NCBI GenBank assembly: GCA_027366075.1
Contig: DAHXLI010000007.1
Span: 1 to 11,700 of the forward strand
Length of the DNA: 11,700 nt
From: Candidatus Parvarchaeota archaeon
Lineage (GTDB): Archaea > Nanobdellota > Nanobdellia > Parvarchaeales > Parvarchaeaceae
Direction: 5' to 3'
A program made the position numbers and the translations under genes. Positions 1-5,950 of the stretch are shown here, one piece after another (within the stretch, counting starts at the first letter, position 1; the number at the start of each line of letters is the position of its first letter). The notes under the pieces are model-generated. The model made no database searches and had not been told where the DNA came from. It saw only the letters and a list, made by a program, of their open reading frames with translations.

Positions 1-354
1 AGGTACGAATACAGACTGGGATTGATCTGCGGGAATGATCACCGACACGGGGATGGATGCCGATTGCCCTCCCGAAGAGGTCGTGTTCACGGCGGTTATG
101 TTCACCGTATAACCCAGCCCGTTTGTTATCTGCATCTGTATAGCACCGCCCTGTATGCACGCGCCTTGCACAGCAAATCCCGAGAAACCGGTTATCGTCG
201 TGCTTATAGAAGATGATGGCGAGAATATGCCTAAGGAATATAAAACACCCGCTACGATCACTATGATCAGTATGGCCCAGCCATAGGTCATCATGTACTC
301 CAAGGCCGATTGGGACCTGCTCCCTTTTACGCTCCTTGGGACGCGCGGTATCAT
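1..354 (-). CDS. Type IV pilin-like protein, 3' end beyond window
   Basis: 118 codons are visible from the ATG at 354 to the left edge, with no stop. The protein begins MIPRVPRSVKGSRSQSALEY and continues MMTYGWAILII, then a hydrophobic helix to about residue 44. A short basic leader, a KG-type class III processing site near residue 11 and an N-terminal assembly helix are the hallmarks of archaeal type IV pilins; the SALEYMMTYGWAI form is common in DPANN genomes. The rest is Thr/Ser/Gly-rich, as in the exposed beta domain of a pilin. After cleavage by a prepilin peptidase it should be polymerised by the motor proteins encoded at 5952-9399. There is no Shine-Dalgarno sequence, but a TATA box lies at the right distance for a leaderless mRNA. 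The exact pilus type (adhesion or other) cannot be told. Confidence 0.85.
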   Translation of the reverse strand, partial: MIPRVPRSVKGSRSQSALEYMMTYGWAILIIVIVAGVLYSLGIFSPSSSISTTITGFSGFAVQGACIQGGAIQMQITNGLGYTVNITAVNTTSSGGQSASIPVSVIIPADQSQSVFVP

Positions 355-378
355 ATAAAAAGGTGTGTGTGCGTGTGA

Positions 379-386
379 ATATATAT
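379..386 (-). promoter_or_regulatory. TATA box of the pilin gene
   Basis: An alternating A/T octamer is centred about 29 nt before the pilin ATG at 354, with no Shine-Dalgarno sequence between. Archaeal TATA boxes sit about 26-27 nt before the transcription start, so the transcript should begin at or very near the start codon. Confidence 0.55.
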
Positions 387-506
387 CTGACTTCGTGGCT
401 GGGATCAAACTCTGTATACCTAGATTAAGTTAAGGCAAATTAAAAAGCCAGTACTTCCGAAAGTGGCAAACAATAACCATAAATAAACCTAGAGACCTAA
501 AAATTT

Positions 507-707
507 ATGGAAGAATATGAGGACCTAGTCGAAGCTCAAAAGGACGCTAATCTAAAATGGGAGTATTATTTGAAGGCAAAAAAGAAGTTTAAAGTAAATT
601 CTTCAAATAGCACTCAAATGAAAATGATAGAATGGCGGTCAAAATTTCATTGGGCAGAAAAAAGAATTAGACAGTTATTAGACGCGTACAGCATTATGCC
701 AAATTAG
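507..707 (+). CDS. Small charged hypothetical protein
   Basis: A 66-residue protein rich in Lys, Glu, Trp and Tyr (MEEYEDLVEAQKDANLKWEY at the start), with no Cys and no membrane segment; heptad-like spacing suggests one or two helices or a short coiled coil. I do not recognise the family. An A/T-rich TATA-like stretch at 479-487 is centred about 24 nt before the ATG, compatible with a leaderless transcript. It ends with TAG at 705-707, but the same frame stays open to a TGA at 801-803 in sequence of different composition. It lies at the left end of the AT-rich island, divergent from the pilin gene. It may be an accessory gene of unknown role or the front of a broken gene. Confidence 0.5.
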   Translation: MEEYEDLVEAQKDANLKWEYYLKAKKKFKVNSSNSTQMKMIEWRSKFHWAEKRIRQLLDAYSIMPN

Positions 708-803
708 CCAGCAGGTTCCTTGGTCATCAAAAACCAGGTTGCTTCCGCGTTCGGGATAAACGAGGAGGATCTGTCAGTCAAGTACGATAAAACAAATAAG
801 TGA
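708..803 (+). pseudogene. Backbone-like coding remnant after an in-frame amber stop
   Basis: After the TAG at 705-707 the same frame stays open for 31 codons and then stops at TGA (801-803). The deduced peptide (PAGSLVIKNQVASAFGINEE, then a short charged tail) looks like ordinary globular protein sequence. The first 70 or so bases are clearly richer in G+C than the flanking AT-rich sequence and resemble the pilus genes. It may be the 3' end of a chromosomal gene cut by the island, a stop-codon mutation, or chance. There is no good start codon; a TTG at 720 is the only candidate near its beginning. Confidence 0.3.
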
Positions 804-818
804 TAAAATAATCATATC

Positions 819-1078
819 ATGGAAAAATACACAAAAGCAAGATCAAATATAGCAAAGAATCTAATAAAACAAACCGATTTTAACAACAGAGATAAGATCG
901 ACGGGCTCCTAGAACTTAAAAGTTTCATAATAAACGACGCAAACACTTATAACTCTAAAGCCTTTTTTTGAGCTCCTAAAAAAATAAGTACCCCAACGAA
1001 TACGCTGAGATGTATTCTGATTTAAATTCAGAAGAGTATAAACGTGCGCTGGACAAAGAAAACGACGGAAAAGGCTAG
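819..1078 (+). pseudogene. Small hypothetical gene with two homopolymer frameshifts
   Basis: The frame opens at ATG 819 (MEKYTKARSNIAKNLIKQTD) and stops at TGA 969-971, directly in a run of seven T (963-969). Removing one T extends it to a second stop just after a run of seven A (978-984). Removing one A there continues it to TAG 1076-1078. The repaired protein is 85 residues, Lys/Glu/Asn-rich, without Cys or membrane segments, and reads smoothly across both joins (KAFFELLKNKYPNEYAEMYS). The family is not recognised. Both shifts are one-base gains in long homopolymers, so sequencing or assembly error is as likely as true decay. An opposite-strand frame over the same bases is open but has an unnatural composition. 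Confidence 0.45.
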
Positions 1079-1113
1079 CAACGCCAGGTTTCGTAAGACA
1101 GAAGGCTTTAAAA

Positions 1114-1833
1114 TTATTTTTTAATGTTTCCAAGTCCTATTACTAGTAAAGGAATTTCTTCATTTGTGAGGTCTAAAATTTCGGATAGGTAGTCATTAGT
1201 AAAGCCTAGTATCGGACAACTCCCAATCTCATTTTTTACACAAGCTAATTGTAAGTTTTGTGTAATCAAACCTGCTTCAATTAAAGATAAGGGGTACGCC
1301 TTTACGCCGTATTTAACATCATCCCTAGACATTACAGATGTAAGAACGATTGCAGCAGAGGGGTTCTTAAGTTCATTGGATGTTATATAATCCGTTTTAT
1401 TAGACAAATTTTTTATGAGAAGAGCCTCTAATGAATTATTTTTAAAATTATAATGGAAAACACCATTTTCTAATCCTTTTACTTTGAAGCAGATGATATA
1501 AAGCTCCACCGGGAATCTATCGCCTCCAGAAGGATAAGTGCGTCTTTCGAAATCGCCTTTTCTACTCACTATCCTGCAAGAAGACAATACTTTTGAAATT
1601 TCGGTTAGCGTTAGGTTTTCTTTTGAAAACAGCCTAATGGACTTTCGAGTTTTTAATAAGCGCATAAATTCACCGCTTAGCTTTATCTTTGGCAGGGTTA
1701 CTTTGTTCAATCTTGGGTACTCTTTATGGAACACCTTGATGCTAGTTATCGGTACATTTTTATTCTTTTTTAGCACTGGTTTATCTAACTTCGTTTTCTT
1801 GTAAAAAACTCTTATGTCGTTATTCATATTCAC
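1114..1833 (-). CDS. SagB-type FMN-dependent azoline dehydrogenase
   Basis: This 239-residue protein has the nitroreductase-fold signature of SagB/McbC-like enzymes: RKSIRLF at 63-69, PSGGDRFPVELY at 101-112, GVFHYN at 124-129, a Lys-Tyr pair at 174-175 within VKYGVKAY, EAGLITQNLQLA at 186-197 and a C-terminal IPLLVIGLGN strand. In this family the flavoprotein oxidises azoline rings, made by YcaO, to aromatic thiazoles and oxazoles; the Lys-Tyr pair is the conserved active-site motif. The apparent start is GTG at 1833, overlapping the YcaO stop (GTGA), so the two genes are translationally coupled. An ATG at 1827, two codons in, is an equally good start. Length is close to that of small stand-alone members. 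It is the last gene of the minus-strand set. A generic nitroreductase is less likely given the neighbours. Confidence 0.85.
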   Translation of the reverse strand: MNMNNDIRVFYKKTKLDKPVLKKNKNVPITSIKVFHKEYPRLNKVTLPKIKLSGEFMRLLKTRKSIRLFSKENLTLTEISKVLSSCRIVSRKGDFERRTYPSGGDRFPVELYIICFKVKGLENGVFHYNFKNNSLEALLIKNLSNKTDYITSNELKNPSAAIVLTSVMSRDDVKYGVKAYPLSLIEAGLITQNLQLACVKNEIGSCPILGFTNDYLSEILDLTNEEIPLLVIGLGNIKK

Positions 1834-3077
1834 TGAAATGGTTGTGGTTTAAGTTCTTTCTTATTATTTATGTGCCCCGCGTGTATACTATACAAAACCT
1901 TTGCCCTCTCATCGAGATATAGTGGGTGAAGTTCTGGAATAATTACTTTTATTGTATCGTAACCGACTTTTAATATTTCTTTTACTCCTACACTGGCAAT
2001 TAAAACGTGATAGCCTTTTACTTTTATAATACGAATGGATTTACTAAAAGAATTTACGTACTTTGGTATATTTTTATAACTTATTTTATTAGAAGTTTTT
2101 AGCCAAAAATTGAGATATTTTATCATGTTTACCGGATACCAAAACGCCGCTCGTTCGGCAATAGAAAAAACGTGTTTTTCATTTATCTTCTTTATCATAC
2201 CAAAATTAAACTTCAATCTTTCATATGCCCTAGGTCTTAATGCCTCAAATATCGTTTCTATTATGGTTTCTTGATAATCGTACCCTGCCTTTGTCCCTAT
2301 GCTTATAGCAGGCCCCATACTGGTTCTGTCTATAATTAGAACCATAAATACCGGTATTTTCAAATCCGTTGTTATATCAAAAACTTTAACTTCTAGGTTA
2401 TACCTGCCTACGTATTCCACGAGTTCCTTTATCTTTATAGGCATATCGATTATTTCTGGTACATTTCTCTTTGTTAGGTATGCTGTAATAAATGCATCTC
2501 GCTCTATCACTTCTAGAAAACCTCTTTTTAAAGTGTTCAAGTCATCAACTTTACCAAAGGCCGCGCCAGTGGAGATGCTTTCGAAATGTAATCGCGCTTC
2601 ATTAGTAAAACCGTGCGTTAAAAATATAGTCTGCGCGGGCACATAAACATCTCTCTTGTTTATAAAATCAAAACATCTCCACCACTTATATCTACTAGAA
2701 ATGATATTTTTATAGAGTTTTTTGTGTCGCTCGAAAAATTCTTTGGATTTATAAGTAAAAAATGTTGGATTTAAAAAATCTTTAGTATAATTAAACCTAG
2801 ACATTTTGAATTTTTGTTTGTTATAACAAATGCCTAGACATAAACGTTCTATGCATTCTGCCGTTGCCTTAAACTGTGCTAGGGTGTCCTGGCCAATAAA
2901 GGATGAGCCAACACCGAGTATATTTTTATCAATTACTTTATACTTTTTCAAAAAGGTTTTGTTCGGATAACATTCATAAGTAGGAAATTTAGGTTCATCA
3001 TTGAAAATCGGTACTGGCACGGGTTTCTCGGTTATGTGCAATTTTGCGAGCGCACCTAATTCTAAGTCAAAGTCCAT
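1830..3077 (-). CDS. YcaO-type azoline-forming cyclodehydratase (SagD-like)
   Basis: A 415-residue YcaO protein. The ATP/Mg-binding acidic motifs are in order: ATAECIER at 71-78, STGAAFG at 169-175 followed by FLEVIERDAF at 187-196, and ETIFEALRPRAYE at 274-286. Near the end come GYDTIKVIIPELHPL at 372-386 and a terminal KPQPFQ, matching the Pro-rich C-terminus (PHPFP-like) that azoline-forming YcaO enzymes need. Such enzymes phosphorylate the amide backbone of a precursor peptide so that Cys, Ser or Thr side chains cyclise onto it. Length and motifs fit a stand-alone D protein; there is no fused N-terminal E1-like or ThiF-like domain. It starts 43 nt after the precursor gene and overlaps the dehydrogenase gene. 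No tfuA-like gene is next to it, so a thioamidation role is less likely. Confidence 0.88.
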   Translation of the reverse strand: MDFDLELGALAKLHITEKPVPVPIFNDEPKFPTYECYPNKTFLKKYKVIDKNILGVGSSFIGQDTLAQFKATAECIERLCLGICYNKQKFKMSRFNYTKDFLNPTFFTYKSKEFFERHKKLYKNIISSRYKWWRCFDFINKRDVYVPAQTIFLTHGFTNEARLHFESISTGAAFGKVDDLNTLKRGFLEVIERDAFITAYLTKRNVPEIIDMPIKIKELVEYVGRYNLEVKVFDITTDLKIPVFMVLIIDRTSMGPAISIGTKAGYDYQETIIETIFEALRPRAYERLKFNFGMIKKINEKHVFSIAERAAFWYPVNMIKYLNFWLKTSNKISYKNIPKYVNSFSKSIRIIKVKGYHVLIASVGVKEILKVGYDTIKVIIPELHPLYLDERAKVLYSIHAGHINNKKELKPQPFQ

Positions 3078-3099
3078 GTAATTAAGTTACCGAGATAAA

Positions 3100-3108
3100 A
3101 ATATTTTA
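3100..3108 (-). promoter_or_regulatory. Possible TATA box of the YcaO gene
   Basis: A run of A/T in the 43-nt gap after the peptide gene is centred about 27 nt before the YcaO ATG at 3077. It could give a second, leaderless transcript for YcaO and the dehydrogenase. The whole gap is AT-rich, so the site is not distinctive. Confidence 0.35.
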
Positions 3109-3120
3109 TTTTAATCCAAC

Positions 3121-3312
3121 TTAATTATCGGAAGCGTCGCCATTACGACAGTTATTGCTACTTCCACCACTGCAACCACAGTTACCACAGTCGCTGCCGC
3201 AGGATTCTCCACCGTCCAGTTGCCGTTTAACAAGTGAAGTAATTACATTCGGGGCTGCATCTATAAAGTCGCTGACCTGAATTATTTCCCTTGTACTTCT
3301 TTTTGTTTTCAT
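3121..3312 (-). CDS. Candidate azole-peptide (LAP/TOMM) precursor
   Basis: A 63-residue peptide in two parts. Residues 1-36 form a leader-like region with no Cys (MKTKRSTREIIQVSDFIDAA, then PNVITSLVKRQLDGGE) and a Gly-Gly at 34-35. Residues 37-63 are made almost wholly of Cys, Ser, Gly, Asn and Asp, with Cys at 38, 42, 45, 47 and 55 and Ser at 37, 40, 48, 51, 52 and 61; the densest part reads CGSDCGNCGCSGGSSNNC. This is the layout of a precursor whose Cys and Ser become thiazoles and oxazoles, as in microcin B17. The gene is immediately upstream of YcaO and the dehydrogenase on the same strand and has its own TATA box. A small Cys-rich metal-binding protein is the main alternative. Product activity and cleavage site are unknown; Gly35 is only a guess. 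Confidence 0.8.
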   Translation of the reverse strand: MKTKRSTREIIQVSDFIDAAPNVITSLVKRQLDGGESCGSDCGNCGCSGGSSNNCRNGDASDN

Positions 3313-3336
3313 ATTAAGAACTATGATTATACCACC

Positions 3337-3344
3337 TATATAAA
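3337..3344 (-). promoter_or_regulatory. TATA box of the precursor peptide gene
   Basis: TTTATATA on the minus strand, preceded by purine-rich ATTAAAG that could serve as a BRE. Its centre is about 28 nt before the peptide ATG at 3312, giving a leaderless transcript. It is the clearest promoter of the island and implies that the peptide is transcribed independently of the upstream nucleotidyltransferase gene. Confidence 0.65.
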
Positions 3345-3403
3345 CTTTAATCTATAGTAACGCAATATCTTTTCACTAAAAATTCTAATGAATTTTAATT
3401 ATA

Positions 3404-4174
3404 CTATAAATCTAGTTCTGATACTAGTCTAAATTTAGCTATTTCAAACCCGCCCATTTCCGTAAGTATGTGCCTAGAAATATTTTCCATGGCGAAGAGT
3501 TTTGCATTTTTTGCGGTTGCTGATATCGCCTTATCAAATAGTTTTACGAACTTTCTATCCGGAAAATCTACCATTTTGTAAGCTTTTCTATATTCTTTAT
3601 TATTAAAAAATTCCCACATTTTGGGGACGGCTCCGACATCTAGTCCTAAATATCTTGAATATCCGCGAACTATCTCCAATAAAGCGTAATTATAATTGAA
3701 ATCTACTGCTTTGTATCCGCTTTTAGAACTTGTTTCGAATCTTTCTACCGCTTCCCAAATTCCATACTTTATCATATCAAGACGTGCTCCTTCAATCTTT
3801 CCAAAGAGTTTCTGGCTATTTTCTTCGGCTTTTTTCTTTAATCCTAAAATAATATCTTCCTTATCATAAATGATTTTTCCCATCGCAAGCATTCGAGAAG
3901 TCATGCATATTCCTATCCTTTTTTCCTGTTCGAAATACGAATTTATTTGCTTTACCGGATTAATAAAATATTCTACTATAAAACCATTAAGCTTCGTTGC
4001 CCCAATTTCACGAAATTCCGCATGATCTGAAAGTACTATATAAACGTCTATATCTGAATACTTATTTACAAATTTTGTTACTTGGCTCCCGGTTATTAGA
4101 GCGCCTATAAAATCCGGGTTTTTCTTCCAGGGCTCTAAAAATTCGATAACCGTTTTATTTACAAGATTATTCAT
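3404..4174 (-). CDS. Nucleotidyltransferase-fold protein
   Basis: A 256-residue protein whose N-terminus has the Pol-beta nucleotidyltransferase signature: GALITGSQ at 24-31, then KYSDIDVYIVL at 38-48 with the metal-binding Asp41 and Asp43, and a likely third acid, Glu68, in the next strand (GFIVEYFI). The remaining 180 residues are mostly helical, as in antibiotic-adenylating enzymes and MNT-like proteins that carry a helical C-terminal domain. Enzymes of this fold transfer a nucleotide to small molecules, proteins or RNA; the substrate here cannot be read from sequence. It lies 91 nt upstream of the peptide gene on the same strand, each with its own TATA box, so a role in product tailoring or self-protection is possible but only positional. 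No HEPN toxin partner is visible. Confidence 0.7.
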   Translation of the reverse strand: MNNLVNKTVIEFLEPWKKNPDFIGALITGSQVTKFVNKYSDIDVYIVLSDHAEFREIGATKLNGFIVEYFINPVKQINSYFEQEKRIGICMTSRMLAMGKIIYDKEDIILGLKKKAEENSQKLFGKIEGARLDMIKYGIWEAVERFETSSKSGYKAVDFNYNYALLEIVRGYSRYLGLDVGAVPKMWEFFNNKEYRKAYKMVDFPDRKFVKLFDKAISATAKNAKLFAMENISRHILTEMGGFEIAKFRLVSELDL

Positions 4175-4197
4175 ATTTAATAATCAGTGTTCTTGGT

Positions 4198-4205
4198 TAT
4201 AAAAA
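4198..4205 (-). promoter_or_regulatory. TATA box of the nucleotidyltransferase gene
   Basis: TTTTTATA on the minus strand is centred about 27 nt before the ATG at 4174, the spacing expected for a leaderless archaeal transcript. It lies in the 110-nt divergent region shared with the metallopeptidase gene at 4285. Confidence 0.6.
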
Positions 4206-4284
4206 GTTGTTTATTCGGATAATCTCTATTGGCTTGATAACAAAGTTCGTAAGCCTTAAGAGTTAAACTAGATTAATATGCTAT

Positions 4285-4890
4285 ATGAAGCTGATTTTTG
4301 AATACTCTTACATTTATGATACTCACTGGAAAGAATTCATGTGTACTTTGCGAAAAACTAGTAATTATCGCCTATACAAATTCTCATATCCGAAAGAACA
4401 AGTTATCTCAAAATATGTAAAGCGACTAAATAATGACGATAGTTTATGGTCGGGTAAAGAAGGCGAAAGATGCCTTAAAATGATCGAGTCAATAACGGGC
4501 TTGAGGTGGAAAGAAAAAACCATAAAATGTTATATAGTGGGGAATTGCATACCCATTTCTGTTCCACTGACGGTCTTTATGACTTACGACCACTCGAAGT
4601 TTTTCGATAATATCTTGCATGAACTGATACACATAATACTCTCCTCCAATTATCTTAAGCTAAAACGATTTTGGTCCGAGCTGGAAAAAATATATGGAGT
4701 AAGAGAAGGAGAATTTAGTGTGCATATACCACTTTACGCTATCCAATTTAAAGTGCTGAAAGAGACTTTTGGAGAAGGTGCCGTTTTAGCTGAGGCAAAA
4801 AGAGGCTCGTCAATAAATAAAAACTACAAAAAAGCAATTGATATAGCGCTGCGTGACGAGGATAAGATACTTGAGATGCTGAGAGATTAG
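4285..4890 (+). CDS. HExxH zinc metallopeptidase-like protein
   Basis: A 201-residue protein with HELIH at 112-116 in a hydrophobic helix (NILHELIHIIL), the zinc-binding and catalytic motif of gluzincin and related peptidases. A third ligand is not certain; Glu143 and His147 in EFSVHIPLYAI are candidates. There is no signal peptide or membrane segment, so it should act in the cytoplasm. The N-terminal 100 residues show no domain I recognise. It is transcribed divergently from the peptide-modification genes with 110 nt between starts, and is AT-rich like them. A natural role would be removal of the precursor leader, but only the neighbourhood says so; proteins with an isolated HExxH can also have other functions. 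No strong TATA box is visible at the expected distance. Confidence 0.65.
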   Translation: MKLIFEYSYIYDTHWKEFMCTLRKTSNYRLYKFSYPKEQVISKYVKRLNNDDSLWSGKEGERCLKMIESITGLRWKEKTIKCYIVGNCIPISVPLTVFMTYDHSKFFDNILHELIHIILSSNYLKLKRFWSELEKIYGVREGEFSVHIPLYAIQFKVLKETFGEGAVLAEAKRGSSINKNYKKAIDIALRDEDKILEMLRD

Positions 4891-4975
4891 CTGAGGCAAG
4901 TTTTTGTAATTAAAAGATAAGACATCGTAAACAAAGGATAAAGAAGAGTGGGGGCAAAGAGTATTCAATCTCCTA

Positions 4976-5752
4976 CTAATTTGAAGTTTTTCTTTTGTTG
5001 TTATCTAGATAATAAATAGCTGTCTTTCCGATTATTATACTTTTGATTGGTGCACATTTCATCAGAGCTTTGTAGATAGGCACCTCTTTTCTTTTAGCGG
5101 CAATATGGCCTTTTTCTATCAATTCCTTTAGTATCAGGAAATATCTGCCGCTAATCTTACTGTCATTGTTGTGCAAATCTGTAGTCCATCTTGTGACTGT
5201 AGTACAACCAACCCCAAACGCTTCAGAAACCTCTACTTTCGACATGCCTTTTCTTACAAGATATCTTATCTTGTGCTTTAGTTTTTGCGGGTAAGCGATC
5301 TTGTTCCTTGGAATGTCGGCAGTCCAATTGCAAATCGATTTGGAACTTACGCCTAGTTTGTATGCGGTTTGAATCTTCGAAACTCCACTTAAAACCATCT
5401 CCCTTGCTTTTTGTTTAAGCTCGTCTAAGTACTGCGTAGGCTGCGGCAAGTTCCATTTGTAGAGTGTATTAACTGGAACACTCAGAATTCTTGCGATTTC
5501 TACCTTAGAGTGACCCCACTTTGCCAGTTCTATAGCGTTATCTACGGTTTCCTGTGAACGCCTGTTGGTCTTGCACTGACCTCTGACCCAGACCCTTATA
5601 GTATTATACAAAACGCCCAATTCCTCTGAAATCTGGGGTATTGACTTACCGTCTCTAGCCATTTGCACTGCCTTGTTTCTTATCTCGAGTGGATACATAT
5701 GCATACTAACTATTGGAAAGACCTTATTAAAGCCCGTTTCTATCATTGCCAA
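4976..5752 (-). CDS. DNA-binding protein with four tandem helix-turn-helix repeats
   Basis: This 258-residue protein has four related units at about 20-58, 68-101, 108-145 and 154-191. Each has a basic start, a helix (KAVQMARDG, AIELAKWG, KAREMVLSG, KIRYLVRKG), then a helix-turn-helix with Gly or Ser in the turn (ISEELGVLYNTIRVW, IARILSVPVNTLYKW, TAYKLGVSSKSICNW, VSEAFGVGCTTVTRW). The conserved terminal Trp is typical of transposase-like and resolvase-like HTH units. Residues 200-250 form a separate domain ending in IIIGKTAIYYLD, possibly a winged helix. No catalytic residues of a transposase or recombinase are seen, so it is probably a regulator or structural DNA-binding protein. The start is uncertain: ATG at 5752, 5704 or 5698 are all possible, and all repeats lie downstream of them. 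It is convergent with the metallopeptidase gene. Its G+C content is between those of the island and the backbone. Confidence 0.7.
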   Translation of the reverse strand: MAMIETGFNKVFPIVSMHMYPLEIRNKAVQMARDGKSIPQISEELGVLYNTIRVWVRGQCKTNRRSQETVDNAIELAKWGHSKVEIARILSVPVNTLYKWNLPQPTQYLDELKQKAREMVLSGVSKIQTAYKLGVSSKSICNWTADIPRNKIAYPQKLKHKIRYLVRKGMSKVEVSEAFGVGCTTVTRWTTDLHNNDSKISGRYFLILKELIEKGHIAAKRKEVPIYKALMKCAPIKSIIIGKTAIYYLDNNKRKTSN

Positions 5753-5800
5753 AACACTCTAAAGTTTAGGCAGGTATTTGCGTGAGAGGGCATGCGAAAA

Positions 5801-5820
5801 CCTTAACTACTCGGCTACCA
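5801..5820 (-). other. tRNA D-arm-like fragment
   Basis: On the minus strand this reads TGGTAGCCGAGTAGTTAAGG, very like the D-arm region of class II tRNAs (Ser or Leu). No anticodon stem, T-arm or matching acceptor stem can be drawn around it, so it is not a functional tRNA as it stands. It lies about 60 nt beyond the intact tRNA-Val, at the island side of the boundary. It may be a tRNA remnant left by integration, or chance. Confidence 0.25.
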
Positions 5821-5877
5821 GTAAAGTTGCATGGAGTTCATTGCCAATTTTTTGCATTCGGAGCTACTGAAAAGCTT

Positions 5878-5950
5878 TGGGCCCAGAGAGATTTGAACTC
5901 CCGATCTTCACAATGTGAATGTGACGTCATAACCACTAGACCATGGGCCC
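5878..5950 (-). tRNA. tRNA-Val (anticodon CAC)
   Basis: A complete 73-nt cloverleaf: acceptor GGGCCCA paired with TGGGCCC, D-stem GTC/GAC, anticodon stem TCACA/TGTGA around the loop TTCACAT (anticodon CAC, reading GTG), a five-base variable loop, T-stem GGGAG/CTCTC with one G-T pair and loop TTCAAAT, discriminator A. The 3' CCA is not encoded. No intron is present. The 5' end is one base after the stop codon of the pilus gene at 5952, so it may be cut from the pilus transcript or use its own promoter. The accessory island begins just past its 3' end. Confidence 0.95.

Noticed and set aside
450..470. Hairpin around ACTTCCGAAAGT between the pilin gene and the 507 ORF
   Set aside because: Short stem with a three-base bulge and no T-run or other supporting signal.
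909..1133. Open 74-codon frame on the minus strand past the dehydrogenase gene
   Set aside because: It is the antisense of the Lys-rich frameshifted gene on the plus strand, begins inside the dehydrogenase gene, and has an unnatural composition.
1830..3077. YcaO acting in thioamidation of methyl-coenzyme M reductase
   Set aside because: No TfuA-like gene adjoins it, and a peptide and a SagB-like dehydrogenase do.
3404..4174. MNT/HEPN-type toxin-antitoxin pair
   Set aside because: The nucleotidyltransferase is larger than typical MNT proteins and no HEPN-like RX4-6H partner is adjacent.
4786..4899. Direct repeat TTAGCTGAGGCAA at 4786-4798 and 4887-4899
   Set aside because: A 13-base match is expected about once by chance in a window of this size, and the similarity does not extend.
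4976..5752. Transposase of an insertion sequence
   Set aside because: Only DNA-binding repeats are visible; there is no DDE or serine/tyrosine recombinase core and no terminal inverted repeats were found.
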